DNA of 64,000 nucleotides from Serratia bockelmannii (GTDB lineage Bacteria; Pseudomonadota; Gammaproteobacteria; Enterobacterales; Enterobacteriaceae). The notes beneath the pieces are model-generated. The model was not told the origin of the DNA. It worked only from the letters and a program-made list of their open reading frames with translations, and ran no database searches. Position numbers and translations under genes: made by a program. Location of the stretch: positions 62,001 through 126,000 of the forward strand of contig NZ_VOUX01000006.1 of the NCBI RefSeq assembly GCF_008011855.1. The letters are read 5' to 3'. This document shows, piece by piece, positions 8,205-17,267 of the stretch; within the stretch, counting starts at the first letter, position 1, and each line of letters opens with the position of its first letter.

Positions 8205-8839
8205 CCGCGGCCGAGAGGAGAGAGTCGGGAAGGTTGTTTGGCGCCGATGCCGGCGATCAGATCGGTAATGGACAGCACCATGGTGGAGCGCACCATCTGC
8301 TGATAGCGCTGGCGCTGCATGGCGATCAGCGCTTCATCCGCCTCGCCCGGCTGCAGGAAGGTCGGCACCGGCGGCAGCGCGGCCACGCAGTGCAGCTCGC
8401 CGAACGGCCCGAGAATTTCGTCATCGACGAAGCGGTATTCCGACCCGTCGTGGTTCAGCTCTTCGCGCATCGCCATCAGCAGCTCGGCATCTTCATATTC
8501 GTGGCGGGAAATCACCCCCAGGCCGTACATCAGCTTCAGGCGCACCGACAGCTCCCCCAGCGGGCCGCTGCCGGACAATAGCGGTTCGACGGCATATTTC
8601 ACCGCGTAGTCATCCTTGCGGAATACCTGCACCACCAGCACGTTGAGCGCTTCCGCCAGCAGCTCTACCGCTGCGATCAGGAAGCTGCGCACCGTTTTGC
8701 CCGCGTTCAGCTTTTCCAGAACCTGGTTTTCAAATGCCTGTGCTTCTTCCATCGTCGCTTTTCGAAAGGCGTGGGGAGGGCCGTCGATGCCGAACTCGGG
8801 TTGCAGGAGCGCAGCAAGCTGCGCTCGGGTGTTCATCAT
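8201..8839 (-). CDS. mltR: Mannitol operon repressor MltR
   Basis: A 212-residue MltR-family protein and last gene of mtlA-mtlD-mltR, repressing the mannitol operon in E. coli. The core from ATMEEAQAFENQVLEKLNAGKTVRSF onwards is highly similar to E. coli MltR, including RKDDYAVKYAVEPLL and DDEILGPFGELHCVAALPP. The N-terminal 25-30 residues differ from E. coli and are partly coded by a perfect palindrome, GCGCAGCAAGCTGCGC (8809-8824), which recurs elsewhere in the window. Start choice is uncertain: ATG 8839 or the next codon 8836, 8-11 bp after the mtlD stop. A start at 8752 would remove the divergent part but lacks a clear ribosome site. Confidence 0.9.
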   Translation of the reverse strand: MMNTRAQLAALLQPEFGIDGPPHAFRKATMEEAQAFENQVLEKLNAGKTVRSFLIAAVELLAEALNVLVVQVFRKDDYAVKYAVEPLLSGSGPLGELSVRLKLMYGLGVISRHEYEDAELLMAMREELNHDGSEYRFVDDEILGPFGELHCVAALPPVPTFLQPGEADEALIAMQRQRYQQMVRSTMVLSITDLIAGIGAKQPSRLSPLGRG

Positions 8840-8846
8840 CACGATT

Positions 8847-9992
8847 CTACTTGTGCATGGCGTTATACACAGCAACGGCCTCTTCTACAACCTCGCTTTC
8901 CGCCGGCAGGCCGGAAATTTGCGCCAGCGCGGCTTTCGGCCCGAGCGTGTTCAGCAGTTCCGCCAACTCCAGCGCCTGCGGATCCTGTTCGCTACGGTAG
9001 CTCATGGCGGCGGCGATGCCCTGGATCAGGTTGGCATGCGGCAGGCCGTATTCCAGCGTACCCAGCAGCGGTTTGATCAGGCGATCGCCAGCGCTCAGTT
9101 TGCGCAGCGGCTGACGGCCCACGCGCTCGACGTCGTCGTGCAGATACGGGTTTTCGAAGCGGCCGAGGATTTTGTTGATGTAGGCGGCGTGCTTGTCGGC
9201 GTCGAAGCCGTAGCGTTTGATCAGCACCGCGCCGCTCTCTTCCATCGCCCCTTTCACCACGCGGCGGATCGCCGGGTCGAGAATGGCGTCACGAATGGTT
9301 TGCAGCCCGGCCTGTTGGCCGAGGTAGGCGGTGATGGCGTGACCGGTGTTGAGGGTGAACAGCTTGCGCTCGACGAACGCCATCAGGTTATCGGTCAACT
9401 CCATGCCGGCGATCGCCGGAGGCTGGCCTTTGAACTGGGTCTGATCGACGATCCATTCGCTGAAGGTTTCCACCGTCACTTCCAACGGGTCGTTGCTGTC
9501 CGCCGGCGGCACAATGCGATCGACCGCCGAATCGACGAAGCCGACATGCTGCTCAGCCCATGCCTGCTCATCCTGCGGCAGCGCGGCGAACACATGCTGT
9601 TTCAGCTGGCTGGTGCCGCGCACCATGTTCTCGCAGGCGATGATGTTCAGCGGTTGCACATTGCCCTGCTGATGACGCAGCACCAGCCCTTTGGCGATCG
9701 TGCCGGCGATTTTGGCGAGAATTTGCGGGCCAACGGCGGTGGTCACCAGATCCGCTTCGGCGATCAGCGCCACCGCCGCCTCACTGCCGCTGTTGACGGC
9801 GCTAACGTTGTTGACGCGCTCCACGCGTTCTTGCTCGCCCACCACGTGCACCGCGTAGCTTTTACGGCTGTTCAGCAGATCCAGCACCGTTTGATTGACG
9901 TCGGCGAAGGTCAGTTCAACCCCGGCGTCCGCCAGCAGCTTGCCGATAAAACCGCGGCCGATATTCCCTGCGCCAAAATGTAATGCTTTCAT
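8847..9992 (-). CDS. mtlD: Mannitol-1-phosphate 5-dehydrogenase
   Basis: Oxidises mannitol 1-phosphate to fructose 6-phosphate with NAD+ in the cytoplasm. The 381-residue product is within one residue of E. coli MtlD. The N-terminal nucleotide-binding motif is [11 protein letters not shown] (residues 7-17), and the polyol-dehydrogenase catalytic region holds the conserved Lys/Asn segment [17 protein letters not shown]. It is the second gene of the mannitol operon, 58 bp after mtlA with a strong hairpin in the gap, and is followed by mltR after a few bases. Confidence 0.97.
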   Translation of the reverse strand: MKALHFGAGNIGRGFIGKLLADAGVELTFADVNQTVLDLLNSRKSYAVHVVGEQERVERVNNVSAVNSGSEAAVALIAEADLVTTAVGPQILAKIAGTIAKGLVLRHQQGNVQPLNIIACENMVRGTSQLKQHVFAALPQDEQAWAEQHVGFVDSAVDRIVPPADSNDPLEVTVETFSEWIVDQTQFKGQPPAIAGMELTDNLMAFVERKLFTLNTGHAITAYLGQQAGLQTIRDAILDPAIRRVVKGAMEESGAVLIKRYGFDADKHAAYINKILGRFENPYLHDDVERVGRQPLRKLSAGDRLIKPLLGTLEYGLPHANLIQGIAAAMSYRSEQDPQALELAELLNTLGPKAALAQISGLPAESEVVEEAVAVYNAMHK

Positions 9993-10013
9993 AACTCTAC
10001 CTTCTTAATGTCG

Positions 10014-10037
10014 AAGGGTGCAGCACGCTGCACCCTT
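10014..10037 (-). repeat. Intercistronic hairpin between mtlA and mtlD
   Basis: AAGGGTGCAG (10014-10023), loop CACG, CTGCACCCTT (10028-10037). There is no T tract after it on the minus strand, so it more likely stabilises the mtlA 3' end or lowers read-through than acts as a full terminator. Confidence 0.7.
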
Positions 10038-10050
10038 TAAAATGATTCTG

Positions 10051-11970
10051 TTATCCAGCTTTTTTGCCGCCGAGCAGGTCCAGCACTTCCTGGACGCTGG
10101 TGGTATTCGCCAGCCGCTCAATCACGCTCTCGTCATCCAGCGCGTTGGTCAGGCTGGTGATCACCTGAATATGCTCGTTGTTGCGCGCGGCGATGCCGAT
10201 CACCAGGCGAGCCACTTCATCCTCTTCATCGCCGAAGCGCACGCCCTGCGGGTACTGGCAGAACACCACGCCGGTGCGCAGCACCCGGTCTTTGGCCTCG
10301 ATGGTGCCGTGCGGCACGGCGATCGACTCGCCCAGGTAGGTGGAGGTGAGCTTTTCGCGCTCCAGCATCGCCGGCACGTACTCCGCCTCGACGTAGCCGC
10401 CTTTCACCAGCTGCTCGCCGGCGAAACGGATCGCCTGCTCTTTGTCGCTAGCCTGCAGGTTGAGGAACACATTGCTTTCGCTCAGCTTGAACAGGTTCGG
10501 TTCCCCGGCTTCGAAGCTGTCGTCCAGCGCGCCCAGCACCTTCTGCTGGTTGTCGGTGGTTTTGTTGACCGCTACCAAACGGTCGACCAGATCGCTGTAC
10601 AGCTTGCTGTCGAGGAAGTTGGTCAGCGAGATGTGCTGGGCCTGCGGCGCGTGGCGCATCGCGCGCTCCGTCAGATCGCGGTGCGTGATGACCAGATCCA
10701 CATCGTCCGGCAGGCTGTTGATGGCGCTGTTAGTCACCGAGATGTTCTTCAGCCCGGCGTCCGCCACTTTCTTGCGCAACACCCCGGCGCCCATGGCGCT
10801 GGAACCCATGCCCGCATCGCAGGCGACGATGATTTTGCGCACGGTGCTCAGATCGCCGTCGACCGACGCTGGCGCCGCTGCGCCGCCTTTGGACTGCGAT
10901 TTCATCTCTTGCATGCGGCGGGTCGCGGCTTCCAGATCGTCATCCTCTTTCACTTTGGAGGTTTTCAGCAGGAAAGCGGACACCACGAAGGAGACGGCAA
11001 AGGCTGCGCACACCGCCGCAATGTTGGCGAAGTAGGCGCCTTTCGGCGTCATCGCCAGCACCGCCAGGATCGAACCCGGGGAAGCTGGAGAAACCAGGCC
11101 GCCGTTCAGCATCGTCAGGGTGAATACGCCGGTCATGCCGCCCAGGATCACCGCCAGCAGCAGACGTGGATTCATCAGCACGTAAGGGAAGTAGATTTCG
11201 TGGATGCCGCCCAGGAAGTGAATGATCGCCGCACCGCCGGCGGATTGCTTGGCGCTGCCGCGGCCGAAGAACATGTAGGCCATCAGCACGCCCATGCCCG
11301 GGCCTGGGTTGGCTTCAATCAGGAAGAATACCGACTTACCGGCTTCCGTGGCCTGCTGGATACCCAGCGGCGAGAAGATGCCGTGGTTGATGGCGTTGTT
11401 CAGGAACAGGATTTTCGCCGGTTCAACGAAGATGGACGCCAGTGGCAGCAGGTTGTTCTTCACCATCACGTGCACGCCCGCCGCCAGCAGCTTGGAGAGC
11501 ACCTCCACCAGCGGCCCGATGCCCAGGAAGGCCAGGATCGCCAGCAGCATGCCGATGATGCCGGCGGAGAAGTTGTTCACCAGCATTTCAAAGCCGCTTT
11601 TGATCTTACCGTCCACCCAGCGGTCGAAATGCTTGATAGCCCAGCCACCCAGCGGGCCGGCGATCATCGAGCCGAGGAACATCGGCATGTCGGCACCGAC
11701 GATGACGCCCATGGTGGTGATGGCACCGACCACGCCGCCGCGATCGCCGCCCACCAGCCGCCCGCCGGTATAACCGATCAGCAGCGGCAGCAGGTAGGTG
11801 ATCATCGGGCCGACCAGCTTGGCTAAGGTTTCATTCGGCAGCCAGCCGGTTGGAATGAATAGCGCGGTGATAATCCCCCAGGCGATAAAGGCGCCGATGT
11901 TGGGCATCACCATGTTGCTCAGGAAGCGGCCAAAGTTTTGCACTTTAACCTTGATGTCTGGTGAAAACAT
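10051..11970 (-). CDS. mtlA: PTS mannitol transporter EIICBA
   Basis: Inner-membrane permease that imports mannitol and phosphorylates it to mannitol 1-phosphate. The 639-residue product (E. coli 637) carries the IIC membrane domain (about 1-340, beginning FGRFLSNMVMPNIGAF). The IIB domain follows with the phospho-cysteine in CDAGMGSSAMGAG, and the IIA domain with the active histidine in ESIAVPHGTIEAKD. ATG 11970 is chosen because the protein then begins MFSPDIKVKVQNFG, like the E. coli protein; the longer frame to 12069 has no support. Four CRP sites upstream indicate strong cAMP-CRP control, and MltR is coded downstream. Confidence 0.97.
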   Translation of the reverse strand: MFSPDIKVKVQNFGRFLSNMVMPNIGAFIAWGIITALFIPTGWLPNETLAKLVGPMITYLLPLLIGYTGGRLVGGDRGGVVGAITTMGVIVGADMPMFLGSMIAGPLGGWAIKHFDRWVDGKIKSGFEMLVNNFSAGIIGMLLAILAFLGIGPLVEVLSKLLAAGVHVMVKNNLLPLASIFVEPAKILFLNNAINHGIFSPLGIQQATEAGKSVFFLIEANPGPGMGVLMAYMFFGRGSAKQSAGGAAIIHFLGGIHEIYFPYVLMNPRLLLAVILGGMTGVFTLTMLNGGLVSPASPGSILAVLAMTPKGAYFANIAAVCAAFAVSFVVSAFLLKTSKVKEDDDLEAATRRMQEMKSQSKGGAAAPASVDGDLSTVRKIIVACDAGMGSSAMGAGVLRKKVADAGLKNISVTNSAINSLPDDVDLVITHRDLTERAMRHAPQAQHISLTNFLDSKLYSDLVDRLVAVNKTTDNQQKVLGALDDSFEAGEPNLFKLSESNVFLNLQASDKEQAIRFAGEQLVKGGYVEAEYVPAMLEREKLTSTYLGESIAVPHGTIEAKDRVLRTGVVFCQYPQGVRFGDEEDEVARLVIGIAARNNEHIQVITSLTNALDDESVIERLANTTSVQEVLDLLGGKKAG

Positions 11971-12102
11971 AAAACACACCCCTATTGTTACGCGCTGACA
12001 ATAGAGCGCGTGATTATTGTTGTGACGATCCAGCCGTGTTGCCGCTGTATGCGAAACGGACTCTATCACGCTGTTTTTGTCACGCGAACTTCACGAATTT
12101 TT

Positions 12103-12279
12103 TGTGATACAAGTCACATACAACACCCCAACAAACCCTCATTTATAGTGATAAAGATCACATTTATGACGTGTAAAAAAAGCACAGTGAGAAAAAAGTC
12201 GCCACAAAACTCCCAATAAAGTGACTATGATCACATTTTTAAATTGACGTTTTGTTTTTGAATTGTGACATTAGTCACA
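12103..12279. promoter_or_regulatory. Four CRP sites upstream of mtlA
   Basis: Sites of the form nGTGA-N6-TCACA lie at 12103-12118 (TGTGA/TCACA), 12147-12162 (AGTGA/TCACA), 12220-12235 (AGTGA/TCACA) and 12264-12279 (TGTGA/TCACA). Two are perfect and two have one mismatch. Centre spacings are 44, 73 and 44 bp. E. coli mtlA also has multiple CRP sites, so control by CRP is well supported. Confidence 0.9.
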
Positions 12280-12468
12280 ATTTATTTTTAGCTGCAGCGC
12301 CGATCGCAACGCTCTGTTTGATCTTCCCTGTGAGCACTCATCCCGCCGGGAACTAGCGAAGTGATGAATGAAAGAAAACTACATTGCCGAATGAATGGAT
12401 TAATTGAAGTGTAGTACAGAAGCCTGCTCAATAAACCAGCAAGCTATTGGAAACGCTGAGGGGAAATA
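12280..12468. other. Remainder of mtlA-yiaF intergenic region
   Basis: An AT-rich stretch beyond the CRP sites with no open frame of note. I see no further feature before the terminator that follows. Confidence 0.5.
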
Positions 12469-12495
12469 AAACAGGCCGGCAATGCCGGCCTGTTT
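12469..12495 (-). terminator. Terminator of yiaF
   Basis: AAACAGGCCGGC (12469-12480), loop AAT, GCCGGCCTGTTT (12484-12495): a 12-bp perfect stem. On the minus strand it is followed by TATTT, fitting the end of yiaF. Confidence 0.85.
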
Positions 12496-12509
12496 CGCGC
12501 CTGGACGCG

Positions 12510-13229
12510 TTATTGCGTCACGCTTTGAATGGTCTTCTGCGCATTCATCAGGTTCTGCTGTTTGGCCACCAGATTCGACATCATGGTGTTGTACTGCGCC
12601 ACCTGCTGCGCGGTGCGGAACTGCACACCGTTGTTGTTGAAGCTGACCTGATTGCCCTGGCTCTGCAGGAAATCGCCGACCTGCACCAGATCCTGCACAA
12701 AGCTGGCGGTGATCGGGATCGCCGGCATCAAGGCGTTGGCCGGTGCGGTGACGATTTTGTCATAGGCCTGGTTGTACACCGCCTTCAGATCGTCAGGCTG
12801 TTTCAGCGCCGCGTGGGCAGTATCCGCCTGCGATTTGGCAGACTGGATCTGCTGGCCCAGCAGGTTCAACGCCCCGACCGATTGCTGCAGCGCGTCGCGT
12901 TTGTTCAGGTAGTCCTGCGCGGTGCGGATCTGGTTAATCTGATCCAGCGCCGGGGTCAGGCTGGCGCCGACCGATTTGGACAACTGCTGCGAAAAACCGA
13001 CCAAAATCGCGTAATCGCCGGCATAGTTGCCGAACTTCTGCTTCTGATCTTCGCTCAACGTGGGGATATTCGCCCCGCTGCGCATCACGGTATTCTGTAA
13101 GTAATCGATAAATGCTTTGCGCTGTTCCGGCTCTTTATCGCCGCAGGCGGTCAATTGCATGACCACCAACAATGCCAATACCGGTGCCAACCAACGCGCG
13201 AAACCTCTGCTCTGGATCCCTACCGCCAT
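12510..13229 (-). CDS. yiaF: DUF3053 lipoprotein YiaF
   Basis: A 239-residue predicted lipoprotein of the DUF3053 family, matching E. coli YiaF (236 residues). It has a positively charged N-terminus, a hydrophobic stretch and the lipobox LTAC at about residues 26-29, after which the mature protein starts at Cys. The rest is helical and Gln/Ala-rich; RKAFIDYLQNTVMRSG and AHAALKQPDDLK are strongly conserved with E. coli. Function is not established. It probably sits at the inner or outer membrane periplasmic face; the residue after Cys is Gly, which does not suggest inner-membrane retention. Confidence 0.9.
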   Translation of the reverse strand: MAVGIQSRGFARWLAPVLALLVVMQLTACGDKEPEQRKAFIDYLQNTVMRSGANIPTLSEDQKQKFGNYAGDYAILVGFSQQLSKSVGASLTPALDQINQIRTAQDYLNKRDALQQSVGALNLLGQQIQSAKSQADTAHAALKQPDDLKAVYNQAYDKIVTAPANALMPAIPITASFVQDLVQVGDFLQSQGNQVSFNNNGVQFRTAQQVAQYNTMMSNLVAKQQNLMNAQKTIQSVTQ

Positions 13230-13495
13230 GTGACATAACTCCTGTTATAAACCTGCTTTTTCATTGGACTCCGCCCCTTTTTGCGCACTCCGTGCGCCTA
13301 TAAGAATAGATCAACTGGCGGCGTTCCGATACGCGATTCCGTTTGCGATGAGCATTGCCCCGGCCGGATGCGGTTGAAAATCGTGCGCAAAACGCACTGA
13401 GGTTCATTGCCGTCGGCGACCGGACGCTTCAATTTCCCCAAGTAGCCCCCCCAAGTCGCCAGGCGACCTTGCCTTCGCACCCAGGAAACGGAAAT
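13230..13495. other. yiaF-glyS intergenic region
   Basis: No gene is seen. The yiaF leader holds a small hairpin GCGCAC/GTGCGC (13283-13288 and 13292-13297). Nothing else is recognisable before the glyS terminator. Confidence 0.5.
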
Positions 13496-13521
13496 AAAAA
13501 AGGCGCCCGCAGGCGCCTTTT
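13496..13521 (-). terminator. Terminator of glyQS
   Basis: AAAAAGGCGCC (13496-13506), loop CGCA, GGCGCCTTTT (13511-13520). On the minus strand the stem ends in a run of T residues, directly after glyS. Confidence 0.88.
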
Positions 13522-13537
13522 CACAGCAGAGAATCGC

Positions 13538-15607
13538 TTACTGCAGTACGGAGATATCCGCCACCTGCAGGAACAGTTCACGCAATTTGCTCAGCAGCGT
13601 CAGGCGGTTTACGCGCACTTCCGCATCGTCCGCCATTACCATCACGTTGTCGAAGAACGCATCCACCGGCTCACGCAGCGCGGCCAGTTCCACCAGCGCT
13701 TCCTGGTAGTTGCCCGCCGCGAAGTACGGCTGCAGCTTGTCGCGCAGCACCACCAGGTGAGTCGCCAGCTGGATCTCCGCCGCGTCCTTCAGCACCGAGG
13801 CGCGCACGCTGTCGTTCAGCGTTTCGGTAGACTTCGCCAGAATGTTGGAGACGCGTTTGTTGGCCGCAGCCAGCGCCGCCGCCTCGTCCAGCGTGCGGAA
13901 GTGGGATACCGCCTTGACGCGCGCGTCGAAGTCGGCCGGCTTGGTCGGACGGCGCGCCAACACCGCCTGAATGGTATCGACCGCGTGGCCTTCTTCCTGA
14001 TACCAGGCGCGGAAGCGGCCCAGCATGAATTCCACCACCTCGTCGACCACCTTGGCATTGGTCAGCTTGCTGCCGTACAGGCGCACGGCCTCTTCGGTCA
14101 GTGTCTGCAGATCCAGCGGCAGGTTTTTCTCGACGATGATACGCAACACGCCCAGCGCGGCACGGCGCAGCGCAAACGGGTCTTTATCGCCCTTCGGATG
14201 CTGACCGATGCCGAAGATGCCGGCCAGGGTGTCCATCTTGTCGGCGATCGCCAGGGAACAGGCCACCAGCGACTGCGGCAGCGCATCGCCGGCGTAGCGC
14301 GGCTGATACTGCTCGTTCAGCGCAACGGCGACGTCTTCCGCCTCACCGTCGTGGCGCGCGTAGTGCATGCCCATCACGCCCTGGGTGTCGGTGAATTCGA
14401 ACACCATGTTGGTCATCAGGTCGCACTTCGACAGCAGGCCCGCGCGGGTGGCGTGGTTGACGTCAGCGCCGATCTGGCCGGCAACCCAGCCCGCCAGCGC
14501 CTGAATGCGGTCGGTCTTGTCGCGCAGGGTGCCCAGCTGCTGTTGGAACAGCACGGTTTCCAGGCGCGGCAGGTTGTCTTCCAGACGCTTCTTGCGGTCG
14601 GTGTTGAAGAAGAACTCGGCGTCGGCCAGACGCGGACGCACCACCTTCTCGTTACCGGAGATGATCTGCTGCGGGTCTTTCGACTCGATGTTGGCTACGA
14701 AGATAAAGTTCGGCAGCAGTTTGCCCGCGGCGTCGTACACCGGGAAATACTTCTGGTCGCCCTTCATGGTGTACACCAGCGCTTCCGCCGGCACCGCCAG
14801 GAATTTCTCTTCGAATTTGGCGGTCAGCACCACCGGCCATTCCACCAGCGAAGCCACTTCTTCCAGCAGGCTTTCACTCAGATCGGCCTTGCCGCCAATC
14901 TTCTGCGCCGCCAGTTCGGCATCGCGCTTGATGAGGGCTTTACGCGCTTCGTAGTCGGCGACCACTTTGCCGCGCTCCAGCAGGATCTGCGGGTATTGGT
15001 CGGCATTGTCGAGGGTGAACTCGGCTTCGCCCATGAAGCGGTGGCCGCGCACGGTGCGCGCGGATTCGATGCCCAGCACGGTGCCTGGGATCAGATCGGC
15101 GCCCAGCAGCATCGTGACGGTGTGCACCGGACGCACGAACTGCACGTCGGAATCGCCCCAGCGCATCAGTTTCGGGATCGGCAGCTTGCCGAGCGCGGTG
15201 CTGACCATGCCGGCCAGCAGTTGTTGCGCCGACTGACCTTTGACGTGGGCGCGGTACATCAACCACTCGCCCTTGTCGGTCACCAGGCGTTCAGCCTGAT
15301 CGACGGTGATGCCGCAGCCGCGCGCCCAGCCTTCGGCCGCTTTGCTCGGTTTACCTTCGGCGTCGAACGCCTGGGCGATCGCCGGGCCGCGTTTTTCAAT
15401 TTCGCGATCGGCCTGTGCCGCGCTCAGGTTGGCCACTTTCAGCGCCAGGCGGCGCGGTGCGGCGAACCAGCTCACGTCACCGTGTTCCAGGCCGGCGTTG
15501 TCCAGCTCGGCGGTGAAGTTGGCGGCGAAAGATTCCGCCAGGGAACGAAGCGCCTTCGGCGGCAGCTCTTCCGTGCCGATTTCCACCAGGAAAGTCTGTT
15601 GAGTCAT
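13538..15607 (-). CDS. glyS: Glycine--tRNA ligase beta subunit
   Basis: Beta subunit of the alpha2-beta2 bacterial glycyl-tRNA synthetase; it carries tRNA recognition and supports the catalytic alpha subunit. The length of 689 residues equals E. coli GlyS. Conserved stretches include the N-terminus [19 protein letters not shown], and [12 protein letters not shown]. The C-terminal anticodon-binding-like domain ends [19 protein letters not shown]. It lies 9 bp after glyQ in a two-gene operon and is followed by a terminator. Confidence 0.97.
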   Translation of the reverse strand: MTQQTFLVEIGTEELPPKALRSLAESFAANFTAELDNAGLEHGDVSWFAAPRRLALKVANLSAAQADREIEKRGPAIAQAFDAEGKPSKAAEGWARGCGITVDQAERLVTDKGEWLMYRAHVKGQSAQQLLAGMVSTALGKLPIPKLMRWGDSDVQFVRPVHTVTMLLGADLIPGTVLGIESARTVRGHRFMGEAEFTLDNADQYPQILLERGKVVADYEARKALIKRDAELAAQKIGGKADLSESLLEEVASLVEWPVVLTAKFEEKFLAVPAEALVYTMKGDQKYFPVYDAAGKLLPNFIFVANIESKDPQQIISGNEKVVRPRLADAEFFFNTDRKKRLEDNLPRLETVLFQQQLGTLRDKTDRIQALAGWVAGQIGADVNHATRAGLLSKCDLMTNMVFEFTDTQGVMGMHYARHDGEAEDVAVALNEQYQPRYAGDALPQSLVACSLAIADKMDTLAGIFGIGQHPKGDKDPFALRRAALGVLRIIVEKNLPLDLQTLTEEAVRLYGSKLTNAKVVDEVVEFMLGRFRAWYQEEGHAVDTIQAVLARRPTKPADFDARVKAVSHFRTLDEAAALAAANKRVSNILAKSTETLNDSVRASVLKDAAEIQLATHLVVLRDKLQPYFAAGNYQEALVELAALREPVDAFFDNVMVMADDAEVRVNRLTLLSKLRELFLQVADISVLQ

Positions 15608-15616
15608 GGCTGCCTC

Positions 15617-16534
15617 TTAGTTCTCGTTCTTCTTGTTGCACATCGGGAAGCCCAGCGCTTCGCGGGAAGCGTAGTAGGCTTCGGCAACGGCTTTGGTCAG
15701 CGTGCGGATGCGCAGAATGTAGCGTTGACGCTCGGTCACCGAAATCGCCTTGCGCGCGTCCAGCAGGTTGAAGGTATGGCCTGCCTTCAGGATGCGTTCG
15801 TAGGCCGGCAGCGGCAGCGGCTTTTCCAGCGCCAGCAGCGATTGGGCTTCTTTCTCGTACTGCTCGAAGCAGGAGAACAGGAAGTCGACGTCGGCGTATT
15901 CGAAGTTGTAGGTGGATTGCTCCACTTCGTTCTGGTGGAACACGTCGCCGTAGGTGGTGACGCCCAGCGGGCCGTTGCTCCACACCAGATCGTATACGCT
16001 GTCCACGCCCTGGATGTACATCGCCAGACGCTCCAGACCATAGGTGATCTCGCCGGTCACCGGCTTGCACTCCAGGCCGCCGACCTGCTGGAAGTAGGTG
16101 AACTGCGTCACTTCCATGCCGTTCAGCCACACTTCCCAACCCAGGCCCCAGGCGCCGAGCGTCGGGTTTTCCCAGTTGTCTTCCACGAAGCGAATGTCGT
16201 GGATGGTCGGATCCAGACCCAGCTCTTTCAGCGAGCCCAGGTAGAGTTCCTGAATGTTGTCCGGCGATGGCTTAATCACCACCTGGAACTGGTAGTAGTG
16301 CTGCAGACGGTTCGGGTTTTCGCCGTAGCGGCCGTCGGTCGGGCGACGGGATGGCTGCACATAGGCGGTCGCCATCGGCTCCGGCCCCAGTGCGCGCAGG
16401 CACGTCATCGGGTGTGAGGTTCCCGCGCCGACTTCCATGTCCAATGGTTGAACGATGGTGCAGCCCTGGCGCGCCCAATAATCCTGCAGTGTCAGGATCA
16501 GGCCCTGGAAGGTCTTGGTATCAAACTTTTGCAT
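15617..16534 (-). CDS. glyQ: Glycine--tRNA ligase alpha subunit
   Basis: Catalytic alpha subunit of glycyl-tRNA synthetase, a class II enzyme that activates glycine with ATP. The product has 305 residues (E. coli 303). Class II motifs are visible around [20 protein letters not shown] and [17 protein letters not shown]; the protein ends [11 protein letters not shown] 16534 gives [14 protein letters not shown] as in E. coli; the frame upstream to 16624 is intergenic. First gene of glyQS. Confidence 0.97.
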   Translation of the reverse strand: MQKFDTKTFQGLILTLQDYWARQGCTIVQPLDMEVGAGTSHPMTCLRALGPEPMATAYVQPSRRPTDGRYGENPNRLQHYYQFQVVIKPSPDNIQELYLGSLKELGLDPTIHDIRFVEDNWENPTLGAWGLGWEVWLNGMEVTQFTYFQQVGGLECKPVTGEITYGLERLAMYIQGVDSVYDLVWSNGPLGVTTYGDVFHQNEVEQSTYNFEYADVDFLFSCFEQYEKEAQSLLALEKPLPLPAYERILKAGHTFNLLDARKAISVTERQRYILRIRTLTKAVAEAYYASREALGFPMCNKKNEN

Positions 16535-16755
16535 GTTGAATTCGCACGCGATACAAGTGGATTTAGATGGAATGCGCCAGTATACCCTTTGACCGTAAGA
16601 TATACAGCCAGAATCCGGCAACAAGTGCGAATCGGGGTGAGAAGCGCTGGATTTTCACGCGGCGGGCACCGAGGGAAGGACAACGCGCCGGCCGGTCGCC
16701 TCGCCGTCCAGAAAGACACACCCGGCAAAAACATTAGAGTATCTAAACAAAAATA

Positions 16756-16935
16756 TCACTCACCGCCGTTTAAATAGTCAATTAGCTGAACGCTATTTCT
16801 CCCCTCGCCGGTCAAATTCAGGCTGATTTCCGTGCGTGTATCTTTATATTTGCCACGATATAAAGTTGCGACAATGTTATTTTTGTTAATTTTATCAACT
16901 AAAAAACTCCCCTTACCGAGAGATAATGTGATCAA
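16756..16935 (-). CDS. Possible small AT-rich gene or gene remnant (unrecognised)
   Basis: A frame stays open on the minus strand from a stop at 16951-16953 to TGA at 16756-16758. It has no ATG; a TTG at 16935 would give 59 residues ending QLIDYLNGGE. The sequence reads like real protein (IVATLYRGKYKDTRTEISL) and is far AT-richer than the neighbours. No convincing ribosome site precedes the TTG. An AAGGGGAG motif lies inside, upstream of a different frame. It may be the 3' remnant of a horizontally acquired gene. I do not recognise a family. Confidence 0.25.
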   Translation of the reverse strand: MITLSLGKGSFLVDKINKNNIVATLYRGKYKDTRTEISLNLTGEGRNSVQLIDYLNGGE

Positions 16936-17055
16936 GTGCCAGATTATTTCTTATGAACGTCAAAAAATAAGGCGATAACGTGCGGCGGACCGGGGCGCCG
17001 GGCATGGAGGGAAGGTCAGGGATGAAATACGGCGCAAACGGGCCACAGAAACAAA

Positions 17056-17085
17056 TTGACAGTTAATCTTTGGTTATACAATAAT
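17056..17085 (+). promoter_or_regulatory. Promoter of the putative small RNA
   Basis: A consensus TTGACA (17056-17061) is followed by the AT-rich -10 region TATACAATAAT (17075-17085); AATAAT at 17080 gives an 18-bp spacer. No coding frame follows before a strong terminator 60 bp downstream. Confidence 0.5.
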
Positions 17086-17089
17086 AAAT

Positions 17090-17151
17090 AAAATTTTCCC
17101 TGGTGTTGGCCAAGTGGCTACCTGATCCTTTCATAGGATCAGTTTTTTTTT
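17090..17151 (+). ncRNA. Candidate small RNA (promoter-to-terminator unit)
   Basis: The unit between the TTGACA promoter and a Rho-independent terminator is about 60 nt and has no reading frame of note. The terminator is CTGATCC (17122-17128), loop TTTCATA, GGATCAG (17136-17142), then nine T residues. The long T run is typical of Hfq-bound sRNA 3' ends. The 5' part contains the self-complementary TTGGCCAA. I do not recognise it as a named enterobacterial sRNA. Alternatively it is the leader remnant of a lost gene. Start site inferred. Confidence 0.45.
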
Positions 17152-17267
17152 GTATTTCCGCCAACGTCATTGCGGCCCGTATAATTCACCCCCAGGCCGC
17201 CCTCCGCTTAAATCCCTTATCAGACCTTATGGCTTATCCTGCGCCGTTGAGTGCGCCGATGGCCAAT
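17152..17267. other. Intergenic stretch downstream of the esterase gene
   Basis: No gene is seen. A lone TATAAT (17180-17185) has no good -35 partner. No obvious terminator for the minus-strand esterase gene was found here. Confidence 0.35.

Noticed and set aside
10018-11826. A 602-codon open frame on the plus strand
   Set aside because: Antisense shadow of mtlA; His/Gln/Arg-rich and without a recognisable domain.
13355-16417. A 1020-codon open frame on the plus strand
   Set aside because: It lies antisense to glyS and glyQ, is rich in Arg, Gln, His and Val as shadow frames of GC-rich genes are, and has no ribosome site or family match.
17152-17267. A second promoter at TATAAT 17180-17185
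   Set aside because: There is no acceptable -35 at 16-18 bp, and nothing recognisable lies downstream on that strand.
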